Part shown: positions 35,766 through 47,299 of the stretch, one piece after another
How the letters are laid out: each line of letters opens with the position of its first letter
Numbering within the stretch: position 1 is the stretch's first letter
The notes under the pieces: generated by a model
Told to the model about the DNA's origin: nothing
Database searches by the model: none
Seen by the model: only the letters and a program-made list of their open reading frames with translations
Position numbers and translations under genes: made by a program
NCBI GenBank assembly: GCA_015179025.1
Contig: WHUX01000245.1
Coordinates: forward strand, 1-64,000
Direction: 5' to 3'
Source of the DNA: Terfezia claveryi
Lineage: Eukaryota; Ascomycota; Pezizomycetes; Pezizales; Pezizaceae
DNA length: 64,000 bases

Positions 35766-36811
35766 TCTTACTGATGTTAATGGCTGGGTTAAAGTCAATA
35801 GTTGGGATAACTCATGCTATTGTCAAAAAAATTTAATGTTCATTTGATATCCTTGATGACACTATTCTCTAATATAAATATAGCCTAAACTATTCTTTAC
35901 TCTTCCTTTATTACTAATCTACTTTAAATTCACTTATTTATAAATCTTGCCTACTCTTCCACCTGAGTTAATTTTCACTTATAAAAATATTAGACTTACA
36001 ACTACTCAGCTCCCTAAAGAAACCAATGTAGCTCTGCTAATATCAGGTTTTATAATATAGTTAAATATTATAAAATCTAATATTAGCTAGCATTACCACT
36101 AAGGAATCTAGTACTTGGATCTACAACTCTTTGGGCCTAGTAGTGTAATGGTCTGATGCCTTATAGTATTAGATCTCTTTCATCATAATTAACCTTTGTT
36201 TTTTCAAATAAGAAACAACTATACTTTAATTAAGTTTATGAGAATTTGTATGCTATAATTTGGTGACCTCTTACTCTCAGCCAATCCTTTTACTCTCAGC
36301 CGAGCCTTTTATAATCTCCAAATAATGAACTGCTCTAACTATGTGAGTAAAACAATTTACAGCTCTGATAGCTATTTAATACACCTGCAGTTACTTCTAG
36401 CAGCCTAAAAACTATGATTTCAATTCATAGTATAGGATAATATATAGAAACCTTCAAGATCAACTTCAACCTTAATTCCAGCAGTGACTTTGTAGGATCA
36501 GCTCAAACAATTATACAAGAGATTGCCTCTAGATCAGGAGGAGAAGGCATTGGAAGTGGACTATATAATATAGGAGGAAGAGACCTAATGATTATTAGTA
36601 ACTTATTTTTTTATAATAATAATTTATATTATCCAGATATCAAGATCCAATACATGTATGAATGAGACCCTCTAACCTAAATTAAATACCTCTTAACCTT
36701 AGAAAGAAGTGGTAGAATATCAAAGAATTGATGCATTTAGGAATTAGTGCACATAAGGATTTTTTTAAAATACTTAGAAAGAAGTAGTAGAATGTTAAGA
36801 GGTTGGTACAA
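35766..36811. other. Unassigned AT-rich DNA with a possible tRNA-like relic
   Basis: No gene recognised. At about 36128-36200 the stretch CTAGTAGTGTAATGGTCTGATGC resembles a tRNA D-arm (A box), and a T-run follows. The B box is not convincing. Confidence 0.35.
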
Positions 36812-36908
36812 TTAGTTGTCTGATCGCATAGTTATCTAATGGCATAGTTGTCCAATAGCATAGTTGTCTGATAGCATAGTTGTTTTATAGTATAGTTGTT
36901 TAGCATAG
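36812..36908. repeat. ~20-bp minisatellite (GCATAGTTGTCTGATA)
   Basis: Five to six imperfect copies of CATAGTTGTCTGATAG in a row. A related piece occurs at about 35107. Confidence 0.7.
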
Positions 36909-36984
36909 TAATATAAAGTCTACAAAAATTAGAACTTCTTTACTCTAAGTACCCCATACATAAGCCTGTCTTGTTTGTTATTTA

Positions 36985-37075
36985 TTTCCAAAATTGTTCT
37001 CTACCTCATTGTTCTCTATCTCAAATTATTCCCTACCTCAAATTGTTTTCTACGTCAAATTGTTCCCTACCTTAT
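36985..37075. repeat. ~20-bp minisatellite (TCAAATTGTTCCCTACC)
   Basis: About five copies of a unit like ATTGTTCTCTACCTCA. It forms the start of a 131-codon open frame (36975-37370) that I regard as non-coding. Confidence 0.65.
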
Positions 37076-37867
37076 ATATTCAATAGTTGTATCTAAATTT
37101 AGAATTGTCATATTTTTTACTCAGTTCTTATTCTATATAACTCTACTATATCTAGTAGTAAAGACTTTACCTCTACAAGAAACTTTGTACTATAACAATA
37201 TTAATAATATGACTATTACCTCTATCATTTATAGTATGAAGACACTAATCTTATACTCTCTGAGCTCAAGAGGAGCCCTGCAAATCAGAAATGTTATTAT
37301 CACTATGGAAGTCTCAATTATTGTAAAGGCAATCAACTACATATATAGTATCTTACCCCTCTATACTTAAGTTTATAAGTAACATAGTAGCATGCCTTAA
37401 GAATTTTGCTGCAGGTAGTCTACTCTTATCTCTATAATAGTACAAGCTAATAAAACTATATAGCAAAAGCGATACAGCAGAAGTTTAGACAAGACTATAC
37501 AGCATAAGTTAAAAAGCCATATAGCAGAGGCTAGAAAAAGAGCTTAGATATATAGAAGTAATTGAAAACTAATACCTACCTCTTAAAAATAATACTCATC
37601 TTATAACATGGACTATGTTGCATATACATATGTATAATAAGTTACAATTGTAGTCAAGGTTGCCTATCTTTCTATATGTATGTAGTAACTACTACTATAA
37701 AATGGAAGAAAATATATTATTGGCAAAAATTATTATTTACTAGTTTTCACTATAAGTAACAGAAAGTTCTATATCATGCTGTGTTATATTGGGAATAAAT
37801 AGTACTAAGAGTTATGCCTCTTACAAGGTCAACCTGCCTTTACTTGTCTGCCAAAAATAATTTTCCA
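37076..37867. other. Repeat-related DNA, no gene
   Basis: Positions 37436-37545 carry the AGCAGAAGCTAA tandem unit also seen at 10836-11040. Positions 37772-37850 match about 11128-11200. Confidence 0.45.
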
Positions 37868-39132
37868 TACCTTTCATTATTCTAGTTTTGGTTCTTGTAC
37901 TACTTTTAGACTGAGTAGTTTTTGAGTCACTTTATTATATTCATTGTGGTTGTTTAAGAGAGTAGACATGGCCATGTAATAGCTACTCTTTTCAATATGA
38001 CCTCTAGATGCAATAATAATAGCAATATAAAAAGGCAACTCTAGAGAGAGATAGAGTGTAATATATCAAATATGAAGAAAAAATCATGACAAGCTTGTTC
38101 CCACTTTGCTAGTGCTGCATCTAAACTTTACAAAACCAAGAAAAAATGTTCTAATAACTGCAGATCTCTAAATACCTCCTCAGTACCTATAGATATTATT
38201 AATCTAACTATACTTAAAGACAATGACCTTCTAAAATTAGACTTAGATAAGGAATATACTTTTTGTCTAAATGTGGAAGATTTTATTAAGAACATGATAG
38301 AAAAGGAGGATTTTAGTAGGATAGTTGTTGCTTAGTAGAAGGTGACTTAGAGTGGAACAATAGTTATTGTGTAGACTAAACTTCTTGCATTCAGGAAATA
38401 TCATTTTATAGGTACTAAAGCACATGGCTTTCTGTTCAACAAAAGTAAGACAGATGACTTATTTTTAATCAAGCTACCAAAAACAACTATAGTTATCTTC
38501 AAGAGAATTATAGTTATTACTTATAAAGATGATGGAGGTTAGAGCCCTAAAGCTATTAAATTAGGAGTCTCAAGAATATCCATCATATACATCAAAGCTT
38601 AGTAACATATACAAAGTAGCAAATATATAACCTTATAAGAATTAAGGATGAACTTCAAAGCCTTAAAAAGAGAAGTTTGTATAGATAAGTGGATCTATAA
38701 ACACTATAGGCAGGCAGAATAGTAGGCTAATAAGCAATGATATTGGAAAGTCTAAGTAAAGTAAAATAGAGAATTTAAAAGAGAAAAGTTTGGCAAGGTG
38801 GCAACAAGCTTATTTCACTGGATATTGGAGTTTAAGGGACAATACTATAACATCTAAAAGGATAAAGAAGGAGATACTGATATAGAAAAGTCCTTACCTA
38901 CTAGCTTCAGTATTTATATCAGTAGTAATAAAGATATACTGACTACTAGTATAGCTGAGCTCTTTTAAAGCAAGAGAACAGGCGGCCATAAATAAACCTA
39001 TTTAGGGCTACAAGATACAGTTATTATATAGAGTTTACAGCTAATCTTACTTTCATTACCAAATAGAAAATAAGAAAAACAAAAAAAAATTTCCCATAAG
39101 TTAGTCATTTATTCTATAGCTCCTTTGTACTA
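37868..39132 (+). mobile_element. Dispersed element G, copy 1, left part
   Basis: Similar over its length to 42190-42910 plus 48975-49605. It carries one degraded frame: DIINLTILKDNDLLKLDLDK, EYTFCLNVEDFIK, FRKYHFIG, HGFLFNKSK, IIVITYKDDGG. I do not recognise the protein. Harbinger inserted at the right edge and the homology resumes after 41750. Both copies share several stop positions (after VVA, and in TIVIV-stop-T). Confidence 0.6.
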
Positions 39133-39291
39133 GGGTTTGTCAAATCCAAACTTGGTTCATGCACCAGATTTTTAATGCAAGCCAAAAGCAAACTAAAATA
39201 GACTGAGGATTTTGATTACCTCATATTCATAAACCAGGTTTGTTGCTATGGACCAAAATGACATACACCAACTACCATCAATATTACAGAC

Positions 39292-40551
39292 ATGCCGCAA
39301 ATATCAGAAAGAGCGCAACTTCTATACGATATTGACGCCGTACTTGAGATTGCAGCATGCTCGTATTTTTTTACATTAGATAAAGTAGAAGATGAAATAG
39401 AGGAAGAATCTAATACAGAGCATATTCAAGATCTTCTAGAAGTATGAGATATCATTGTTACACACTAGTATATTTCCCATGATACCAGTCCTGGTAGGTA
39501 TAATATTAATATTCTAGATGCTTATATCTATGAATACTCTAAAATTGCTTTCCTTGCATTGTTTCGAATGCATCATGTATCTTTGTGGCAACTTATTAAG
39601 ATATTGACGCAAGCTAGTATAGGGGGTTCTTGGGACCATAGAGCTGTGGAATATGGATGCAGTCTGACATCAATATATCAACAGATTGCAGTAGCAGTCT
39701 ATATGCTTATAGTTAGGGGAGGTACTGGGAAAAGGACTCAGATTGCACATAATATTAGATATGGCATAGTATGGAAATATACTTGGCATACAATTGAACT
39801 GCTTCAGAGGTTGCTATCTGAATATGTCCTTTGGCCTTAATATCCTATTGAGTATTCAATGGAGAGTTGGCATAACATTTTCTAGTATTGTATTAGCTTT
39901 TTGGATGGCTCAAACATAGTTCTTCGAAATAAGCCTACCATTGATCCAGAAGTATATTTCTCTTGGAAGAAGAACTATGGCTTCAATTTACAAGTAATAT
40001 GCAATTGAGAGGGTCGATTTATTTAGGTGTCTATAGGACATATAACAAGTGCCTATGACTCTACAGTATGGAAATCAACACTTTTCTATTGATCTATAGG
40101 ATACTATTTCCATCCTAAAGAGTATATTCTGGTGGATAAGGCTTATGCACTTGTAAGACATGTCATAACACTATATAAGGAGCCAACGGCAAGGCAGCCT
40201 CCTAGTGCTACATTCAATTATCAGCTCTCAATCTCAATAGTCAAAATAGAGTATGTATTTGGTATGCTTAAAGCACAATAGCCTACTCTATATAAGATAC
40301 TAGTATACATTAGTACTGATAAAGCAGCAGGGCATAGACAAGTACACAATTAGATAATGGCCTGTATTGTTCTTCATAATACTCTGAAGGACATGCGAGA
40401 TGATGAGACTTAGTTACAGGCCGAAATCGATTATCAAGAAGCAATAAATAATGCAGGCAATAATAATAGGGAAGAGTCAAATGCAGAAGCCAAACAAGCA
40501 GGAATTACACGTCGAACTAAGCTTTGCAATCTTGTAAACCTCCTGAGCTAA
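39292..40551 (+). pseudogene. Harbinger-type DDE transposase (about ten stops)
   Basis: One frame of 420 codons, ATG 39292 to TAA 40549-40551. The catalytic region is like DDE_Tnp_4: SFLDGSNIVLRNKP (first D), FSWKKNYGFNLQVICN, ILVDKAYALVRHV (second D) and VKIEYVFGMLKAQ (E). An N-terminal helical part (SIYQQIAVAVYMLIV) precedes it. About ten in-frame stops (for example near 39445, 39838, 40006, 40090, 40279 and 40351) and no frameshift. Its stop codon overlaps the stop of the convergent Myb-like frame by two bases. Confidence 0.82.
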
Positions 40552-41470
40552 TTGCTACTCCCAGAGCCACCTCTACTGCTAGAACCGCCTCGAGTTGTAT
40601 TCAGTATATCTTTAGTTAAACATGCAAATATCTTTATTTGTTTTATCTGCACATCTGCCTATATTCGTACAATCTCCACTTTTGCCTCTTTTTCAACCTG
40701 TGCAACCTTCACTTTCACCTCCTTTTCAGCCTGTGTAACCTCCAATTTAACCTCTTTTTTAGCCTTGAGTCTTTTCAAACTAAGGTCTTGTTGTGCCACT
40801 TACTAGTCTTCGAATGCTTGCTTTATCACGGTACTGAGATTACGTTTATATGATCGTTTTGGCAGCTTAGAAGCCACTGGAGTTGCCACTCGACTTGAAG
40901 TTGTATTTTGAGCTAGAGTACTTATTTGGGAGGCTTGTCTTGAGGGTATTTGTAAGGCTTGCCTTGAGGGTATTTGTGAGGCTTACCTTGAGGGTATTTC
41001 AGATGTTTGCCTCGAGGGTATTTCTGATGCTTCTTCGAAAGGCATTCATGAAGCTACCTCCATAGGTCTTTGTGATATTTCCTCCATAAGTATTATTATT
41101 GCAGGCTTAGGGGGTAATTCAGGTGCTATTGATTCCGTCTGCAGAACAACAGATACATTGGGACCGGATCCCCATATCTCCTCCAAATGCCAGAAGTAAG
41201 GGCATCTCTGGTCCAATATCTCATTGATAGACTCCTCATTCTTCTCTGATTTGATTTCCCATCTTAAACGGGCTTGCATAGCTTTCATATCCTTCCAAGC
41301 CTTCTTTATATTGCCCATTTTCTCTAAGATCCTTTTCACTGTAATATACTCTTCATCAGCAAATACCTGATCCTTTACCTCCTTGTGTCATACAACCTGC
41401 TTTCCTCGCAATAGGTCCTGATTCTCTTCTATCTAGCCAATAAGTTGCTCAACCTCCTCTCTCCTCTATA
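40548..41470 (-). pseudogene. Myb/SANT-like second protein of the Harbinger element
   Basis: Minus-strand frame, start unclear (upstream of 41339), stop TAG at 40550-40548. The N-terminal part has a trihelix/Myb-like layout with conserved Trp residues (AWKDMKAMQARLRWEI ... RCPYFWHLEEIWG). The middle holds about five ~10-residue repeats, EIPSRQTS-like, encoded by a 30-bp minisatellite at 40928-41045. A Lys/Glu/Val-rich coiled coil follows (KKEVKLEVTQAEKEVKV). In PIF/Harbinger elements such a protein helps bring transposase to the nucleus and element ends. Several stops interrupt it. Confidence 0.7.
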
Positions 41471-41749
41471 GTTAGGGGGTATTCCCAGTTAATATATTTG
41501 CTATATTACTGCTAGTTGTGTTGTGCATTGGTTTGTACTTTGTGTTGTGCATTGTATATGAGCAGTATGTATATGCGATGAACTAGGTTCCTAGGCCAGA
41601 AACCAAGAAACCAGACAATTTTGTCTGGTTCGACGAACTTGAACTTGAAATCATGCCACCATTGAATTGGCCAATAAGAGTGGTTGCTAAGTGCTAAGGT
41701 CTAATAATTTCAGACTTTATATATAAACCTGATTGGGATTTAACAACCT

Positions 41750-42189
41750 CTACTATAATAAATACTATTGTCCCTTTTAAGTAGAATTCCAATTATCTCT
41801 TGATCATTGGATTGATATGTATCTCACTGATAATGAGGTCTGAAAGTTTTATATATGTGCTAGCTATATTATATATATTTTTTACTATTATATTGTAGGT
41901 TTCGATATTTTCATTGATCTATAGAATTTGTTTTAACTTATATATATAAGCTTTATATCAAAAATCATTATCAGAATTCAGGTATCTATGTAGGTACTGT
42001 TAGTTATTTTAGCTGTATTTTTAAAGCCATAAGTACCTCTACCCAAATTAGTATACTAAGCATTTTTTTTAACCAAAAATCAAGAGAAGCTTTAGCTAAC
42101 TAACTAGAGAAGGAAAGGGACCTCAGGGTAACCAACTAAATTTTAGGAGGTTCCAAAATTAGGTCTTCTCAAAATAACTTGGTTGAATT
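41750..42189. other. Right remnant of element G copy 1, then unassigned DNA
   Basis: The first ~60 bases (CTATAATAAATACTATTG...) align with the right end of G copy 2 at 49555-49605. The rest shows no gene. Confidence 0.45.
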
Positions 42190-42910
42190 TTCTACACCCT
42201 TCACCTTTCTAGTTTTCAGTCTTATACTACTTTTAGAAAGTACCATTTTTGGAACACTTTATTGAATTTATTGTAGTTGTTTTGGAGAGTGAATGTAGTC
42301 ATGTGATAGCTACTTATCTGAATATGACATTCAGATACTATAGTGATAACAATACAAGTGATAATAATATAGAAAGGCAACGTTGGGGAAAGATAGTAAA
42401 GATGTTAAGAATCAAGTAAAAATCACAATAGTATAAGTCCCACTCCTCAAGTACTGTCTCTGAACTTGGTAAAACTAAGAACAAATCTTCTGATAATAGC
42501 ACATCTGTCCCTATAGATATTATTGATCTGACTACATATAAGAATAATGACCTACTAAAATTGGACCTAGATAAAAAATATACCTTTTGTCTGGATGTAG
42601 AGGTTCCTATCAAGAACATATTAGACAAAGAGAATTTTGGTGGAATAGTTGTTGCCTAACTGAAGGTAAATTAGGATAGGACAATAGTTATTGTATAGAC
42701 TAGACCTCCTACATTCAGGAAATATCATATCATAGGTGCTAAGGTATATAGCTTTCTATTCAATAAAAGTGAGGCAGACAACTTATTGGAAGTCAAGCTA
42801 GACAAGACAACTGTAGTTCTATTTAAGGGAATTATAGCCATTACTTATAAAAATGATAGAGGTGAGGAGCCTGAAGCTATTAAACCGAGAGTCTCAAGAA
42901 TGCCTATCAT
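42190..42910 (+). mobile_element. Dispersed element G, copy 2, left part
   Basis: Same degraded frame as copy 1: DIIDLTTYKNNDLLKLDLDK, KYTFCLDVEVPIK, FRKYHIIGAKVYSFLFNK, GIIAITYKNDRGEEPE, ending in VSRMPII, where gypsy F cuts in. This copy has fewer stops towards its 3' half (42786-42910 is open). Confidence 0.6.
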
Positions 42911-43402
42911 TGTAACGACGGCTCTGGGGGCAAGGCGACCAAGGGGTACGCCGGGGCGAGGACAGGAACGAGGTAACACACACGTAGGAATGCTACGTGT
43001 GTGATCAGGGGAAAGGCTAGGGGCAAGGGCAAGAGGGGCAGAGGGCAAGGAGCACGACATACGCGGAGGCAGTTGCCGCGTGTGTCGGAGAGGGGCAGCT
43101 GTGCTGCAGAGTTATTCACGGGACAAGGCAAGACGAGGGGGTGTACAAGGGAGGTACACCTTCGCGGAGAGGCAAGGTCCTGTATTAGGTATACAAGACA
43201 TTGGATAGGGATCCAACGAGAGGGCGGAGAGAGCAAGCTATATATACAGGCTTCTTCCTGGCCAAGGCCACCGGAAGGAATAAGGTTCCCGAGACCCCTT
43301 ATCTCGAGAACAGAGATAACAACGATATCAATCAACAATAATGAGAGTCGGACGGAATCCCGTCCGACTATCAAACCTGGCTAGGAAAGGACGGTTGTGA
43401 CA
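42911..43402 (-). repeat. 3' LTR of gypsy F (minus-strand sense)
   Basis: 492 bp, TGTAACGACGG...GGTTGTGACA on the plus strand. It differs from 48482-48974 at about 18 sites, including a 1-bp indel. It contains the palindrome GTCGGACGGAATCCCGTCCGAC at 43347-43368. Confidence 0.94.
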
Positions 43403-43585
43403 CTATCCCCCCTTTAGGCTCGGAGCTCCAGTGACTAGGAGGCCTGGGCACGATAACCGGCAAAATCAACACAGGAAACAACAACAACAAGGTAAGGACA
43501 AAAACCCCAACTCCGAACAACCTGACAACAACAGAAACAACAATCATAATTCCAACTCCAAATCAACGAAGACAAGACAAAAATA

Positions 43586-45110
43586 TCATTCAGCGGGGCG
43601 AGGCTTGAGAAGGTAACGCTGGTGGAATAGGGTGACCAGGTTAGGGGCGTTTTCCAGATCCTCTGCTGGTTGCCAGGTGGTCTCCTTGTCCCCTAACCAT
43701 TTGACCTTGTACTGAACTCGTCTATAGCGCTTCCTGGAGTCCAGTACCTCCTCAACCTCCCACTCCTCTTCTCCTGCAATCACTACGGTTGGAGGTGGCG
43801 GATGCCTTTGACCTGGAAGAGGATCGTCCGCGGCTGGCTCGATCTCCGAGACATGAACGACCAGGTGGCGTTTGATGTCCTTGGGAAACCTCAATCGATA
43901 GGCATGAGTGCCTACAGCGCCTAGCACCTCGAAGGGGCCTAAGAACTTATGGTCCAGTTTGCGGGAGGGCCGTTCTGTTCGGAAGTGTCTGCTGGATAGC
44001 CATACTTGGTCCCCTGGGTGGTATTTAGGAGCTGGCAACCGGGACCCATTGGCATACTCCGCTTGCCTGGCTTGGGCGTAGGCCAACTCAGCCTTCAAGG
44101 TAGCATGGAGTTTTGTGATCTCTGTTGTGAAGTCCTTGGCTGGGGCATTCTCCCTGGCCTTGCGCAGAGGTGCCAGGGAGTCTACGAACCGAGGGTGCCA
44201 GCCATAATTGGCCAGGAATAGGGAGGTCTTCAGGGTCTCGGAGAAGTGGTTGTTGGCAGAGAACTCGCAGGTCGCCAGCAACGAAACCCAGTTATTCTGC
44301 TAATAATTGATGTACGCCCTCAGGTACTGCTCCATGATGGCGTTTATGCGTTCTGACTGGCCATCAGTCTGAGGGTGGTATGCCGTAGACAGGTGTACTT
44401 CAATACCCAGCAGCTCACAGAAGGTTCTCCAGAAGTCGGCGACGAACTGAGGGCCGCGGTCTGAGACAACCGACGCCGGGAGGCCATGGTAATGGAAGAT
44501 ATTATTCAGGTAAAGGGATGCCAATTCAGGGGCTGAGCAGGTGTCTCGACAGGGTATCACATGCCTCATTTTTGTCAACCGATCCACTACCATTAAGATG
44601 GCATTGAATCCTGAGTCTTCTGGCAATCCGGTGACGAAGTCCATAGTCAGGTGTTGCCAAGGTTGTTCTGGGACTTCCAGGGGCTTTAGGGTACCATAAG
44701 GAGCGTGGCGGGTGGGTTTGGCACGCTTGCAGACATGGCAATTCCGTATGTACCGTTCCACATCTTTCCGCTGATCGATCCAGGTGTATTGCCTAGTTAG
44801 CAGCTCTAGGGTTTTAGCTACTCCAGGGTGGCCAGTGGCTAAAGTGTCATGGTGTTCCCTGATCAGGCTGAGGCACAAGTCCCCTTCTGGTACGTATAGT
44901 CGATCCAGGTGGTATAGAAGGCCATCCTGAACAGTGCATTCAGCCAGGGAGATCTTGACGTGACGGCGCTGTCCAGATTCCACCACGGCAATTATATTCT
45001 TAACCAGGTCGTCCTCCGCATATGCCTGTCGTATACGCAGGAGGGGATCTGCTTCAGCTTCAGCATCCGTATCCGCAAGGGTATTGGCCGCTAGGTCGAG
45101 ATTTTAGGTT
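43586..45110 (-). pseudogene. pol: Integrase and chromodomain of gypsy F
   Basis: One frame from about 45080 to the stop at 43586-43588, with a single internal TAG near 44282. Zinc finger: HHDTLATGHPG ... CHVCKRAKPTRH. Catalytic core: LTMDFVTGLPEDSGFNAI (D), VVSDRGPQFVADFW (D), HPQTDGQSERINAIMEQYL (E). A GPY/F-like linker follows (HKFLGPFEVLG), then the chromodomain EWEVEEVLDSR ... VQYKVKWLGDKETTWQPAEDL. This is the best-preserved integrase in the window apart from E. Confidence 0.92.
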
Positions 45111-46730
45111 TCAGTACCACCTGATTCTGGTACTTCAGCCTTTCATCCCCCCCTTTAGGGAGATCTCCTGATCTCCTGGTCAGTACATTCGGCTTACCTC
45201 CAGCCTTTCCAGGCCGATACCTTATCTTGAAGTTAAACCGAGAGAGGAATTCCGACCACCTAGCCTGTCGGCGATTTAGCAATTTGGTGGTTGTGAAGTA
45301 CTCTAGGTTCTTATGGTCAGAGAGGATCTCGATAACCCCCTTTGCCGATTCCAGGTGTGGTCTCCATTCCTCGAATGCTCGCACAATGGCCATTAACTCC
45401 TTATCATAGATTTCGTAATTACACTCCGCCGGGGAGTGCTTTTTGGAGAAATAGGCCACTGGGTGGAGGACTCCATCAACATACTGGGACAGGATTCCGG
45501 CGGAGACATAGTCGGAGGCGTCCGTTTCCATGATGCACTCGCTATCAGGGTCAAAATGGGCCAGGATTGGGGCTGAGCAGAAGGCTTCCTTGAGGTTCTG
45601 GAAGGCGGATTGGGCTTCTGGATTCCAGTGGAAGGCCCTTTTTGTCAGGTGTGAGCCAGCTTCTACCTTCGTTTTCGTCAAGGCCGTCAGGGGTGCCACG
45701 ATTCTTGAGTATCCCAGGATAAATCGGCGGTAGAAGTTGGCAAATCCTAGAAAGGCCTGCACATTCTTCAAATTGGCTGGGGTTTCCCACTCTTGGATTG
45801 CAGCAACTTTGGCGGGGTCCATCCTAATACCTTCCGTGGTTATTATCAAGCCCAGGTACTTCACCTCTTGGACGTGGAATTCGCATTTTTCGGGCTTTAA
45901 GTACAACCCTGCTTGTTCCAGCTTTTCCAGGACTTGTCGGACGTGGATTTTGTGCTCGCCAGGGTATCCAAATAGATTAGGATATCGTCTAGGTAAGCCG
46001 TGCAGAACACATCCAGGAAGTCTCGTAGAGTGTCATTAATAAAGTGCTGGAAGGAGGCTGGGGCATTAGTTAGGCTGAAGGGCATTACATTGTACTCGAA
46101 ATGGCCATATCGTGTCCGGAAGGCAGTTTTCCACTCCTCTCCCTCGGCGATCCGTACCAGGTTGTAAGCCCCCTCAGATCCAATTTGGTGAACCACTTTG
46201 CTTTGGAAAGCCTGGCTAATGTCTCCTGAATCAGGGGTAAGGGATACCTATTTTTGACCGTTATCTCGTTCAGGCCACGATAATCAACACATAACCGAAG
46301 GGAGCCATCTGACTTCTTCACGAATAGCACTGGGGCACCCGCTGGAGAGGAGCTGTGGTGAATGAAGCTCTTGTTGAGGTTTTCCTCCAAGTACTTTTTC
46401 AGAGCTTCCAGTTCCACTCGAGACATCCCGTAGAGAGGTCCATAAGGGGGGTCTTACCTTCTACCAGCGGGATTGTGTGATTGTATGGTCGGTGGGGGGC
46501 AAGCTTTTCCGCAGCTTTTTCCGAGAACAGGTCAATGAATTCATATATTCATCTGGAACCATGGATTTCCACTCCTCCTTGGATCTCGTCTTGTTGATCT
46601 CTAGGTTTACCTCATGTATGGAGAGAGCGTGTGCCTTCAGCTTGTGCCTCCTAGTAAGGTAAGCGAAAGCCCCTGCTCCGACAAAGCTAACGTTTAGGGG
46701 TTTTGGGGGCGATGGGGACAGAGGGAACAT
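45091..46730 (-). pseudogene. pol: RT and RNase H of gypsy F (frameshifted)
   Basis: Four overlapping minus-strand frames together cover RT-RNase H. 46730-46461 is the protease-RT linker. 46426-46085 has [19 protein letters not shown] and [19 protein letters not shown]. 46196-45897 has [19 protein letters not shown] and [11 protein letters not shown] (YLDD active site). 45906-45091 has [37 protein letters not shown] and [19 protein letters not shown]. The frame changes near 46450, 46200, 45900 and 45105 look like single-base indels. Confidence 0.9.
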
Positions 46731-46755
46731 TAATGTGTGCAGGATAGTGTACCAC

Positions 46756-47258
46756 CTAGGTTGGGTGAATTATTGGAGGCGGCAACGCACACAGCCCAGT
46801 AACGGTGGCCTTTGGGTTTCCACAGTGGCTTTTGCAGTAAGGGCTGTTAAACTGCAGGGTATAAGAGCCAAAGCTGACCGATACATCGTGCATTCTAAGC
46901 CATGGGATTCCGAGGACAATTGGATACTTGAGCTTTGTAACGAACATAGGGAGGCTTTCGGAGTGGTCCCCAATCTGGTCAGGAGTACAGGCGAGGTCGG
47001 TAATGGCTCCAGAAGAGATAGGTCGGCCGTCAATGACATCAAGGAGGCGGGGGTCTTGAGCTTATAGGTGGGTATGGCATGCTTACTGACAAAGGTCTGG
47101 TCGATGAAGGCAATTCCTGAGGCTCCACAGTCTACAAGGGCAGAAGTGACGAGTGTTTTACCATTGAAAGATATCATGATAGGTACCTCAAAATGCTCAC
47201 CAAAAAGGCGAGCCTCGTCAACAGACATAGACAAAGAAGGAACAGAAAAAGTGGACAA
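46756..47258 (-). pseudogene. pol: Protease of gypsy F
   Basis: SALVDCGASGIAFIDQTFV at about 47145 is the retropepsin active-site region. The domain continues in another frame as KLKYPIVLGIPWLRMHDVS (46947-46756). A single-base frame change lies near 47070. Confidence 0.85.
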
Positions 47259-47299
47259 GGACAGATGACCTGATACAGGTCCCTTGCTAGTGTCAGTAA

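Larger units (their letters stand above)
39133..41749. mobile_element. PIF/Harbinger-type DNA transposon, RIP-mutated
   Basis: Ends GGGTTTGTCAAATCCAAAC and (inverted) AGGTTGTTAAATCCCAATC form imperfect ~25-bp terminal inverted repeats. CTA borders both sides (39130-39132, 41750-41752), fitting the 3-bp duplication of this superfamily. Inside are a DDE transposase on the + strand and a Myb-like protein on the minus strand, the two-gene set known from PIF/Harbinger elements. It interrupts element G copy 1: the empty site is visible in copy 2 near 49555. Confidence 0.82.

Noticed and set aside
36975..37370. 131-codon open frame with hydrophobic product
   Set aside because: It begins in a 20-bp minisatellite and is rich in Ile, Leu and Tyr as any AT-rich frame would be; no domain, no start context.
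40552..41065. Plus-strand frames after the transposase
   Set aside because: They are antisense to the Myb-like frame, which shows the better protein pattern.
42907..43384. Long open frames on both strands (repeated at 48463-48956)
   Set aside because: They lie within the LTRs of gypsy F and are open only because the LTR is GC-rich.
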